A stretch of 64,000 bases of DNA from Mercurialis annua (taxonomy: Eukaryota; Streptophyta; Magnoliopsida; Malpighiales; Euphorbiaceae), in assembly GCF_937616625.2 (NCBI RefSeq), contig NC_065574.1, forward strand, positions 27,096,501-27,160,500, read 5' to 3'. Positions 1 to 11,330 of the stretch are shown one piece after another (position 1 is the first letter of the stretch; each line of letters starts with the position of its first letter). The position numbers and the translations under genes are program-made. The notes beneath the pieces are model-generated. The model made no database searches. It saw only the letters and a list, made by a program, of their open reading frames with translations, and was not told the origin of the DNA.

Positions 1-2800
1 TAGTATGTCCCGTCTAATGTTTCTTTAAGGCGTCGTTTCATAACCATTCTTATGTCACGTCACAAGTCTCTCTAACGCATCGTTCCAATTATCAAAGCAT
101 GGTTAGTGTTTACTACTCAAAGTGTGCGTGAAAAGTGAAACAGATCAATATGTCGCGTCTAAAGTCTTTGAGACGCGTCGTTCCGATTACCTAAGCATGG
201 TTAGGTTAAATTACATAAAGAGTGCGTAAAAAGTGATGCTAGATTAGTATGTCGTGTCTCAAGTCTCTTTAACGCGTCGTTCGGATTACCTAAGCATGGT
301 TAGGTTATATTACGCAAAGTGTGCATTAAAAGTGACAATAGATTAGTATGTCGCGTCTCAAGTCTTTTTAACGCGTCGTTTCGATTACCTAAGCATGGTT
401 AGGTTATATTACGCAAATTGTGCGTGAAAAGTGACGCTAGATTAGTATGTCGCGTCTCAAGTGTTTTTAACCCGTCGTTCCGATTACCATGCTTATGTCG
501 TGTCACAAGTCTCTCTAACACGTCCTTACGATTACCTAAGCATGGTTAGGTTATATTACGCAAAGTTTGTGTGAAAAGTGACGCTAGATTAGTATGTCGC
601 GTCACAAGTCTCTTTAACGCGTCGTTCCAATTACCGAAGCATGGTTAATTTATATTATGGAAAGTGCGCGTTAAAAGTGAAGCTACATAACTATGTCGCG
701 TCTAATGTCTCTTTACCGCGTCGTTTCGATTACCATGCTTATGTCGCGTCACAAGTCTCTCAAACATGTCGTTCCGATTACCTAATCATGGTTAGGTTAT
801 ATTATGCAAAGTGTGCGTTAAAATTAACGGTAGAGTACTATGTCGCGTAGCAAGTCAGTTTAACGCGTCGTTCCGATTACCATAGCATGGTTAGGTTATA
901 TAATGCAAAGTGTGCGTGAAAAATGATGTTAGATTTGTATGTTGCGTCTCAAGTATTATTAACACGTTGTTACGATATTACCTAAGCATGGTTAGGTTAT
1001 ATTACGCAAAGTGTGCGGGAAAAGTGACTCTATATTATATGTCGCGTCTCAAGTCTCTTTTACGCGTCGTTTTGATTACCATGCTTTTGTCGCGTCACAA
1101 GTCCCTCTAACGCGTCGTTCGGATTACCTAAGCATGGTTAATTTATATTATGGAAAGTGTGCGTGAAAAGTGACGCTAGATTAGTATGTCGTGTCACAAG
1201 TCTTTTTAACGCGTCGTTCCGTTTACCTAAGCATGGTTAGGTAATATACTTAAAGTTTGCGTGAACATTGACGCTAGATTAGTATGTCGCGTCTCAAGTC
1301 TCTTAAACGCGTCGATTCGATTACCTAAGCATGGTTAGGTTATATTGTGGAAACTGTGCGTTAAAATTGAAGCTAGATTACTATGTCGCGTCACAAGTCT
1401 CTTTAACGTGTCGTTCCGATTACCTAAGCATGGTTAGGTTACATTACGCAAAGTGTGCGTGAAAAGTGACGCTAGATTAGTAAGTCGCGTCAAAAGTCTC
1501 TTTAACGTGTCGTTCCGATTACCTAAGAATGGTTAATTTATATTATGGAAAGTGTGCGTTAAAAGTGAAGCTAGATTACTATGTCGCGTCACAAGTCTCT
1601 TTAACGCGTGTTCCGATTACCTAAGCATGGTTAATGTTACATTACGCAAAGTATGCGTGAAAAGTGACGCTAGATTAGTATGTCGCGTCACAAGAGTCTT
1701 TAACGCTTCGTTCCAATTATATAAGAATGGTTAGGTTATATACCCAAAATGCGCGTGAAGAGTGACGCTAGATTAGTATGTCGCGTCTCAAGTCTCTTTA
1801 ACGTGTCGTTTTGATTACCATGCTTATGTCGCGTCACAAGTCTCTCAAACGTGTCGTTCCGATTACCAAATCATGGTTAGGTTATATTATGCAAAGTGTG
1901 CGTTAAAATTGACGGTAGAGTACTATGTCGAGTTACAAGTCACTTTAACCCGTCGTTCCGATTACCTTAGCATGGTTAGGTTATATGATGCAAAGTGTGC
2001 GTGAAAAGTGACGCTAGATTTATATGTTGCGTCTCAAGTCTCTTTAACGCGTTGTTCCGATTAACTAAGCATGGTTAGATTATATTACGCAAAGAATGCT
2101 TGAAGAGTGACGCTAGATTAGTTTGTCTCGTCTCAAGTCTCTTTAACCCGTCGTTTTGATTACCTAAGCATGGTTAGATTATATTACGCAAAGTGTGCGT
2201 GAAAAGTGACGCTAGATTAGTATGTCGCGTCTCAAGTCTCTTCAACGCGTCGATTCGATTACCTAAGCATGGTTACATTATATTACGCAAAGTGTGCATG
2301 AAAAGTGACGTTGGATAAGTATATCGCATCTCAAGTCTCTTCAACGCCTCGATTCGATCACCTAAGCATGGTTACGTTATATTACGCAAAGTGTGCGTGA
2401 AAAGTGACGTTCGATTAGTATATCGCGTCACAAGTCTCACTAATGTGGCGTTCCGATTACATATGCATGCTTAGGTTATATTACGCAAAGTGTGTGTGAA
2501 AAGTGACGCCTGATTAGTATGTTGCGTCTCATGTCTCTGTAACGCGTCCTTTCGATTACCATGCTTATGTAGTCTGGAAAGTGTACATTAAATGTGAAGC
2601 TAGATTACTATGTCGCGTGACAAGTATCTTTAGCGCGTCGTTCTGATTACCTAAGCATGGTTAGATTGTATTACGCAAAGTGTGCGTGAACAGGGACGCC
2701 AGATTAGTATGCCACGTCACAAGTCTCTTTAACGCATCGTTCCGATTACCTAAGCATGGTTAAATATATACGCAAAGTGTGTGTGAAAAGTGACGCTAGA
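1..2800 (+). repeat. Direct segmental duplication in block 1, copy 1
   Basis: Unit order and private variants here recur downstream. The opening TAGTATGTCC and the CATTCTTATGTCACG that follows reappear 5,112 bp on. The TTTATATTATGGA variant near 650 reappears 6,142 bp on. GATTCGATCACC at 2351 reappears at 8052 (offset 5,701), and GGGACGCCAGATTAG near 2694 reappears near 8393. The changing offset shows that units were gained and lost after duplication. The copy is cut by the window edge, and its right limit, where private variants stop matching, is approximate. Confidence 0.75.
2158..2256 (+). repeat. Representative 99-bp unit A
   Basis: Clean example of the main unit; the next two GATTACC-type starts are at 2257 and 2356, each exactly 99 bp on. 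Within the unit GATTACC is at 1-7, the imperfect palindrome CTAAGCATGGTTAG at 7-20, GCAAAGTGTGCG at 31-42 and the MluI hexamer ACGCGT at 88-93 (the two motifs most often kept are the second and the last). Several sub-families exist. One has TATGGAAAG in place of TACGCAAAG together with GAAGCTAGATTACTATG (for example around 1545-1580). Another has GACAATAGATTAG (for example near 3385). A third has GAAATAGATTAG, one base shorter (for example near 3183). Confidence 0.95.
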
Positions 2801-4274
2801 TTAGTATGTCGCATCTCATGTCTCTTTAACGCGTCATTTCGATTACTATGCTTATGTCTCGTCACAAGTTTCTTTAAGGCGTCGTTCCGAACACCTAAGC
2901 ATTGTTAGGTTATATTACACAAAGTGTGCGTGAAAAGTGACGCTAGATTAGTATGTCGCATCTCATGTCTCTTTAACGCGTCAGTTCGATTACCTAAGCA
3001 TGGTTAGGTTATATTGCACAAAGTGTGCGTAAAAAGTGACGCTAGATTAGTATGTCGCGTCTAAAGTCTTTTTTAAGGCGTCGTTCCATTACCATTCTTA
3101 TGTCGCGTCACAAGTCTCTCTAATGCATCGTTCCAATTACCTAAGCATGGTTAGTTTATATTACGCAAAGTGTGCGTGAAAAGTGAAATAGATTAGTATG
3201 TCGCGCGTCTCAAGTCTTTTTGACGCGTCCTTCCGATCACCTAAGTATTGTTGGGTTAAATTACAAAAAGAGTGCGTAAAAGGTTATGCTAGACTAGTAT
3301 GTCGTGTCTCAAGTCTCTTTAACGCGTCGTTCCGATTACCTAAGCATGGTTAGGTTATATTACGCAAAGTGTGCGTTAAAAGTGACAATAGATTAGTATG
3401 TCGCGTCTCTAGTCTTTTTAACGCGTCGTATCGATTACCTAAGCATGGTTAGGTTATATTATGCAAAGTGTGCGTGAACAATGACGCTAGATTAGTATGT
3501 AGCTCTCAAGTGTCTTTAACCCGTCGTTTCGATTACCATGCTTATGTCGTGTCACAAGTCTCTCCAACGCGTCGTTTTGATTACCTAAGCATGGTTAGGT
3601 TATATTATGAAAAGTGTGCGTTAAAAGTGACGCTAGATTAGGTCGCGTCTCAAGTATCTTTAACGCGTCGTTTCGATTACCTAAGCATCGTTAGGTTATA
3701 TTACGCAAAATGTGCGTAATAAGTGACGCTAGATTACCTAAGCATGGTTAGTTTATATTATGGAAAGCGTGCGTTAAAAGTAAAGCTAGATTACTATGTC
3801 CCGTCACAAGTCTGTTTAACGCGTCGTTCCGACTACCTAAGCATGGTTAGGTTATATTACGCAAAGTGTGCGTTAAAAATGACGGTAGATTAGTATGTCG
3901 ACGTTTCCAGTCTCTTTAACGCGTCGTTTCGATTACCGTGCTTATGTTGCGTCACAAGTCTCTTAACGCGTCGTTCCGATTACCGAATCATGGTTAGGTT
4001 ATATTACGCAAAGGGTGCGTGAAAAGTGACGCTAGATTAGTATCTCGCATCTCAATTCTTCTTAACGTGTCGTTCTGATTACCCAAACATAGTTAGGTTA
4101 TATTACGCAAAGTGTGCGTAAAAAGTGACGCTAGATTAGTATGTCGCGTCTCAAGTCTCATTGACGTGTCGTTCCGATTACCTAAGCATCGTTAGGTTAA
4201 TTACGCAAAGTGTGCATAAAAAGTAAAGCTGGACTAGTATGTCGCATTTCAAGTCTCTTTAACGCGTCGTTTCG

Positions 4275-4718
4275 ATTACTATGCTTATGTCGCGTCACAA
4301 GTCTCTTTAACGTGTCGTTCCGAACACCTAAGCATGGTTAGGTTATATTACACAAAGTGCGCGTTAAAAGTGACGCTAGATTAGTATGTCGCGTCTCAGG
4401 TCTCTTTAACGCGTCGGTCCGATTACCTAATCCTAGTTAGGTTATATTGCGCAAAATGTGCGTGAAAAGTGACGCTAGATTAGTATGTCGCGTCTCAAGT
4501 CTCTAACGCGTTGTTTTGATTACCATGCTTATATCACGTCAGAAATCTCTCTAACGCGTCGTTCCGATTACCTAAGCATGGTTAGTGTATATTATGGAAA
4601 GTGTGCGTTGAAAGTGAAGCTAGATTACTATGTCCCGTCACAAGTCTCTTTAACGCGTCGTTTTGATTACCATGCTTATGTCGCGTCACAAGTCTCTAAA
4701 ACGCGTCCAATTACCTAA
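4275..4718 (+). repeat. Older inverted copy, block 1 member (pairs with 15,345-15,790)
   Basis: The rare variant CCGAACACCTAAG near 4319 and the following units mirror block 2. The reverse complement (TTAAGTGTTCGGAACG) lies near 15,730, and the marker stretches ending at 4718 and starting at 15,345 pair with the same coordinate sum of about 20,063. Continuing outward, 6111-6341 pairs less tightly with 14,750-14,980 (sum about 21,091). Divergence is clearly greater than between the arms of the large inverted repeat. Confidence 0.65.
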
Positions 4719-5018
4719 ACATTGTTAGGTTATAATACGCAAAGTGTGCGTGAAAAGTGACGCTAGATTAGTAAGTCGCGTCTCAAGTCTCTTTAACGCG
4801 TCGTTTCGATTACCATGCTTATGAAGCATCACAAGTCTCTCAACGCGTCGTTCCGATTACCGAAGGATGGTTAGGTAATACTACGCAAACGGTGCGTGAA
4901 AAGTGACGCTAGATTAGTATGTCGCATCTCAAGTCTCTTTCACGCGTCGTTCCGATTACCCAAGTATGGTTAGGTTATATTACGCAAAGCGTGCGTAAAA
5001 AAAGTGATGCTAGATTAG

Positions 5019-5079
5019 TCCGATTACCTATCATGGTTAGGTTATATCGGTCCGATTACCTATCATGGTTAGGTTATAT
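5019..5079 (+). repeat. 32-bp micro-duplication within a unit
   Basis: TCCGATTACCTATCATGG with the following TTAGGTTATAT occurs at 5019 and again at 5051, an offset of 32 bp. This is far shorter than either unit. It creates a truncated unit that goes from GATTACC to GGTTATAT and restarts, which is consistent with replication slippage rather than exchange between whole units. Confidence 0.85.
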
Positions 5080-5112
5080 TGAGCAAAGTGTGCGTGAAAA
5101 GTGACGCTAGAT

Positions 5113-8100
5113 TAGTATGTCCCGTCTAATGTTTCTTTAAGGCGTCGTTTCATTACCATTCTTATGTCACGTCACAAGTCTCTCTAACGCATCGTTCCAA
5201 TTATCTAAGCATGGTTAGTGTTTTCTACTCAAAGTGTGCGTGAAAAGTGAAATAGATCAATATGTCGCGTCTAACGTCTTTGAGACGCGTCGTTCCGATT
5301 ACCTAAGCATGGTTAGGTTAAATTACATAAAGAGTGCGTAAAAAGTGATGATTAGTATGTCGTGTCTCAAGTCTCTTTAACGCGTCTTTCGGATTACCTA
5401 AGCATGGTTAGGTTATATTACGCAAAGTGTGCATTAAAAGTGACAATGTATTAGTATGTCGCGTCTCAAGTCTTTGTAACGCGTCGTTTCGATTACTTAG
5501 GCATGGTTAGGTTATATTATGCAAAGTTAGAGTGAAAAGTGACGCTAGATTAGTATGTCGGGTCTCAAGTGTTTTTAACCCGTCGTTCCGATTACCATGC
5601 TTATGTCGTGTCACAAGTCTCTCTAACACGTCGTTACGATTACCTAAGCATGGTTAGGTTATATTACGCAAAGTGTGCGTTAAAAGTGACGCTAAATTAC
5701 TATGTTGCGTCACAAGTTTCTTTCACGTATTGTTCGGATTACCTAAGCATGGTTAGGTTATATTACGCAAAGTGTGCGGGAAAGGTGACGGTAGATTAGT
5801 ATGTCGCGTCACAAGTCTCTTTAACGCGTCGTTCAGATTACCTAAGCATGGTTAAATTATATACGCAAAGTGTGCGTGAAAAGTGACGCTTGATTAGTAT
5901 GTCGCGTCTCAAGTATTTTTAACGCGTCGTTCCAATTATCTAAGCATGGTTAGGTTATATTACGCAAAGCGTGCGTTAAAAGTGACGCTAGATTAGTATG
6001 TCGCGTCTCAAGTCTCTTTAACGCGTCATTCCGATTACCTAAGCATCGTTAGGTTATATTACGCAAAATGTGCTTAAAAAGTGACGCTAGATTAGTATAT
6101 CGCGTATCAAGTGTCTTTAACCCGTCGTTCAGATTACCATGCATATGTCGTGTCACAAGTCTCCCTAACGCGTTGTTATGATTACCTAAGCATGGTTAGG
6201 TTATATTACGCAAAGTGTGCGTTACAAGTGACGCTAGATTACTATGTCGCGTCACAATTTTCTTTAACGCATCGTTCCGATTACCTAAGCATGGTTAGGT
6301 TATATTACGCAAACTGTGCGGACAAAGTGACTCTATATTAGTATGTCGCGTCTCAAGTCTCTTTAACGCGTCGTTTCGATTATCATGCTTATGTTGCGTC
6401 TCAAGTCTTTTTAACGCGTTGTTCCGATTACCTAAGCATGGTTAGGTTATATTACGCAAAGTGTGCGGGAAAAGTGACTCTAGATTAGTATGTTGCGTCT
6501 CAAGTCTCTTTTACGCGTCATTTCGATTACCATGCTTATGTCGCGTCACAAGTCTCTCTAACGCGTCGTTCTGATTACCTAAGCATGGTTAATTTATATT
6601 ATGGAAAGCGTGCGTTAAAAGTGAAGCTAGATTACTATGTCGCTTCACAAGTCACTTTAACGCGTCGTTCCGATTACCTAAGCATGGTTAGGTTATATTA
6701 CGTAAAGTGTGCGTGAAAAGTGACGCTAGATTAGTATGTCGCGTCACAAGTCTCTTTAACGCGTCGTTCCAATTACCTAAGCATGGTTAATTTATATTAT
6801 GGATAGTGTGCGTTAAAAGTGAAGCTACATAACTATGTCACGTCTTATGTCTCTTTACCGCGTCGTTTCGATTACCATGCTTATGTCGCGTCACAAGTCT
6901 CTCAAACATGTCGTTCCGATTACCTAATCATGGTTAGGTTGTATTATGCAAAGTGTGCGTTAAAATTGACGGTAGAGTACTATGTCGCGTAGCAAGTCAC
7001 TTTAACGCGTCGTTCCGATTACCATAGCGCATGGTTAGGATATATAATGCAAAGTGTGCGTGAAAAATGATGTTAGATTTGTATGTTGCGTCTCAAGTCT
7101 TATTAACACGTTGTTACGATATTACTTAAGCATGGTTAGGTTATATTACGCAAAGTGTGCGGGAAAAGTGATTCTATATTAGTATGTCGCGTCTCAAGTC
7201 TCTTTTACGCGTCGTTTTGATTACCATGCTTACGTCGCGTGACAAGTCCCTCTAACGCGTCGTTCAGATTACCTAAGCTTGGTTAATTTATATTATGGAA
7301 AGTGTGTGTGAAAAGTGACGCTAGATTAGTATGTCGCGTCACAAGTCTCTTTAACGCGTCGTTCCGTTTACATAAGCATGGTTAGGTAATATACTTAAAG
7401 TTTGCGTGAACATTGACGCTAGATTAGTATGTTGCGTCTCAAGTCTCTTAAACGCGTCGATTCGATTACCTAAGCATGGTTAGGTTGTATTATGGAAAGT
7501 GTGCGTTAAAAGTGAAGCTAGATTACTATGTTGTGTCACAAGTCTCTTTAACGCGTCGTTCCGATTACCTAAGCATGGTTAGGTTACATTACGCAAAGTG
7601 TGCGTGAAAAGTGACGCTAGATTAGTAAGTCGCGTCACAAGTCTCTTTAACGCGTCGTTCCGATTACCTAAGAATGGTTAATTTACATTACGCAAAGTGT
7701 GCGTGAAAAGTGACGCTAGATTAGTATGTCGCGTCACAAGTCTCTTTAACGCGTCGTTCCGTTTACATAAGCATGGTTAGGTAATATACTTAAAGTTTGC
7801 GTGAACATTGACGCTAGATTAGTATGTTGCGTCTCAAGTCTCTTAAACGCGTCGATTCGATTACCTAAGCATGGTTAGGTTGTATTATGGAAAGTGTGCG
7901 TTAAAAGTGAAGCTAGATTACTATGTCGCGTCACAAGGCTCTTTAACGCGTCGTTCCGATTACCTAAGCATGGTTACGTTATATTACGCAAAGTGTGCAT
8001 GAAAAGTGACGTTGGATTAGTATGTCGCATCTCAAGTCTCTTCAACGCCTCGATTCGATCACCTAAGCATGGTTACGTTATATTACGCAAAGTGTGCGTG

Positions 8101-8500
8101 AAAAGTGACGTTGGATTAGTATATCGCGTCACAAGTCTCACTAATGTGGCGTTCCGATTACATATGCATGCTTAGGTTATATTACGCAAAGTGTGTGTGA
8201 AAAGTGACGCTAGATTAGTATGTCGCGTCTCAAGTCTCTGTAACGCGTCCTTTCGATTATTATGGAAAGTGTACATTACATGTGAAGCTAGATTACTATG
8301 TCGCGTCACAAGTATCTTTAGCGCGTCGTTCTGATTACCTAAGCATGGTTAGGTTATATTACGCAAAGTGTGTGTGATCAGGGACGCCAGATTAGTATGC
8401 CGCGTCACAAGTCTCTTTAACGCATCGTTCCGATTACCTTAGCATGGTTAAATATATACGCAAAGTGTGTGTGAAAAGTGACGCTAGATTAGTATGTCGC
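5113..8500 (+). repeat. Direct segmental duplication in block 1, copy 2
   Basis: Partner of the first 2.8 kb of the window, starting with the same TAGTATGTCC variant and keeping the same series of marker units. It is about 0.6 kb longer than copy 1, partly because of a local 395-bp tandem duplication at about 7305-8095. Divergence from copy 1 is several per cent by eye, so this duplication is older than the roughly 9.7-kb one in block 3. Confidence 0.75.
7305..8095 (+). repeat. 395-bp two-copy tandem duplication
   Basis: The rare variant CGTTTACATAAGCATGG occurs at about 7363 and again at about 7758. It is followed in both by the rare TAATATACTTAAAGTTTGCG, the CGTGAACATTGACG variant and a TTGTATTATGGAAAG unit. 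The 395-bp offset is close to four A units (396) or three A plus two B (393). Copies are almost identical, so this is a young local event inside copy 2 of the block 1 duplication. End points are approximate. Confidence 0.8.
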
Positions 8501-9899
8501 GTCTCAAGTCTCTTTAACGCGTCATTCCGATTATCTAAGCATGGTTAGGTTATATTACGCAAAGCGTGCGTCAAAACTGACGATAGATTAGTATGTCGCG
8601 TCTCAATTCTCTTTAACGCGTCGTTTCGATTACTTAAGCATCGTTTGGTTATATTACGCAAAATGTGCACAGAAAGTGACGCTAGATTAGTATGTCGCGT
8701 GTCAAGTCTCTTTAATGCGTCGTTTCAATTACTATGCTTATGTCCGTCACAACTCTCTTTAACGTGTCATTCCGAACACCTAAGCATGGTTAGGTTATAT
8801 GACACAAAGTGTGCGTGAAAGTGACGCTAGTTTAATATGTCACGTCTCATGTCTCTTCAACTCGTCTATCCGATTACCTAAGCATTGTTAGGTTATATTC
8901 CGCAAAGTGTGCGTGAAAAGTGACACTAGATTAGTATGCCGCGTCTAATGTCTCTTTAAGGCGTTTTTTCATTACCAGTCTTATGTTGCGTCACAAGTCT
9001 CTCAAACGCATCGTTCCAATTACCTAAGCATGGTTATTTTATATTACGCAAAGTGTGCGTGAAAAGTGAAATAGATTAGTATGTCGCATCTCAAGTCTTT
9101 TTGACGCAGCGTTCCGATTACCTAAGCATGGTTAGGTTAAATTATGCAAAGAGTACGTAAAAAGTGATGCAAGATTTGTATGTCTTGTCTCAAGTCTCTT
9201 TAACTCGTCGTACCGATTACCTAAGTATGTTTAGGTTACATTACACAAAGTGTGCGTTAAAAGTTATAATAGAATTAGTATGTCGCGTCTCAAGTCTATT
9301 CAACGCGTCGTTTCGATTACCTAAGCATGGTTAGGTTATGCAAAGTGTGAAAAGTGACGCTAGATTAGTATGTCGCGTCTCAAGTGTCTTTAACCCGTCG
9401 GTTCCATTACCATGCTTATGTCGCGTCACAAGTCTCTCTAACGTGTCATTCCGATTACCTTAGCATGGTTTGGTAATATTATGCAAAGTGTGCGTTGAAA
9501 GTTATGCTAGATTACTATATCATGTCACAAGTTTCTATAACGCGTCGTGCCGATTACCTAAGCATGGTTAGGTTATATTATGCAAAGTGTGCGTGAAAAG
9601 TGACTCTAGATTAGTATGTCGCGTCTCAAATCTCTTTAACGAGTCGTTCCAATTACCTAAGCATGGTTAGGTTATATATGCAAAGTATGCGTGAAAAGTG
9701 ATGCTAGATTAGTAAGTCGCGTCTCAAGTCTCTTTAACGCGTTGTTTCGATTAGCATGCTTATGTCGCGTCACAAGTCTCTCTAACACGTCGTTCGATTA
9801 CCTAATCATGGTTTGGTTATATTACTTAAAGTGTGCGTTAAAAGTGACGCTAGATTTGTATGTTTCGTCTCAAGTCTATTTCACGCGTCGTTTCGATTA

Positions 9900-11300
9900 C
9901 CTAAGCATGGTTAGGTTATATTACGCAAAGTGTGCGTGAAAAGTGACGCTAGATTAGTATGTCGCGTCTTAAGTCTCTTTAACGCGTCATTTCGATTACC
10001 ATGCTTATGTCGCGTCACAAGTCTCTCTAACGCGTCATTCCAATTACCAAAGCATTGTTAGGTTATATTACGCAAAGTGTGCATGAAAAGTGACACTAGA
10101 TTAGTATGTCGCGTCTGAAGTCTCTTTAACGCGTTGTTTCGATTACCATGCTTGTGTCGCGTTACAAGTCTCTCTAACGCGTCGTTCCGATTACCTAAGC
10201 ATGGTTAGGTTATATTACGCAAAGTGTGCGGGAAAAGTGACGCTAGGTTAGTATGTCCCGTCTCAAGTCTCTTTAACGCGTCGTTCCGATTATCTAAGCA
10301 TGGTTAGGTTGTATTATGCATAGCGTGTGTAAAAAGTGACTCGAGATTAGTATGTCGCGTCTCAGGTCTCTTTTAGGCGTCGTTCCGATTACCTAAGCAT
10401 CGTAGGTCATATTACGTAAAGTGTGCGTAAAAAGTGACTCTAGATTAGTATGTCCCATTTCAAGTCTCTTTAACGCTTCGTTTTAATTACTATGCTTATG
10501 TCGCGTCACAAGTCTCGTTAACGCATCGTTCCGAACACCTAAGCATGTTTAGGTTATACTACACAATGTGTGCCTGAAAAGGGACGCTAGATTAGTATGT
10601 CGCATCTCATGTCTCTATAACACGTCGGTTCGATTACCGAAGCATGGTTAGGTTATATTGCGCAAAGTGTGCGTGAAAAGTGACGCTAGATTAGTATGTC
10701 GCATCTAAAGTCTCTTTAAGGCGTCGTTTCATTACGCTTCTTATTTCACGTCACAAGTCTCTCTAACGCATCGTTCCAATTACCTATGTATGGTTAGTTT
10801 ATACTACGCAAAGTGTGCGTGAAAAATGAAATAGATTAGTATGTCGTGTCTCAAGTCTTTTTGACGCGTCTTTCCGATTACGTAAGCATGGTTAGGTAAA
10901 TTACGCAAAGAGTGCGTAAAAAATGATGCTAGATTGGTATGTCGTGTCTCAAGTGCAAAGTGTGCGTTAAAAGTGACAATAGATATTAGTATGCCGCGTC
11001 TCATGTCTCTTTAACGCGTCGTTTTGATTACCTAAGCATGGTTAGGTTATATTATGCAAAGTGTGTGTGAAAAATGACGCTAAATTAGTATGTCGCGTCT
11101 CAAGTGTCTTTAACCCGTTGTTTCGAATACCATGCTTATGTCGTGTCACAAGTCTCTCTAACGTGTCGTCCTGATTACCTAATCATGGTTAGGTTATATA
11201 AAAGTGTGCGTTAAAAGTGACGCTAGATTACTATGCTGCGTCACAAGTCTCTTTAACGCGTCGTCCGATTACCTAAGCATGGCTAGGGTATATTAAGGAA
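9900..11300 (+). repeat. Older inverted repeat, left arm (pairs with 17,850-19,250)
   Basis: Private variants here recur inverted. GCATAGCGTGTGTAAAAAG near 10,318 pairs with CTTTTTACACACGCTATGC near 18,830 (coordinate sum about 29,166). A B unit with GCTTCGTTTTAATTACTATG near 10,475 pairs with CATAGTAATTAAAACGAAGC near 18,681. GTTGTTTCGAATACC near 11,115 pairs with GGTATTCGAAACAAC near 18,013. Unit order is kept over about 1.4 kb. The arms differ by several per cent. Confidence 0.7.
9994..10041 (+). repeat. Representative 48-bp unit B
   Basis: The short companion unit runs from GATTACC at 9994 to the next unit start at 10,042. It shares its first 7 bases and its last 35 or so with unit A but lacks the roughly 51-bp middle that contains GCAAAGTGTGCG. 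Between the shared parts it carries CCATGCTTA, the reverse complement of TAAGCATGG in unit A. It also has two diagnostic differences from most A units: GTCACAAG for GTCTCAAG, and TCTCTCTAAC for TCTCTTTAAC. B units recur throughout all three blocks, usually singly between one or more A units. Confidence 0.93.
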
Positions 11301-11330
11301 AGTGTGGGTGAAAAGTGACGCTAGATTAGT

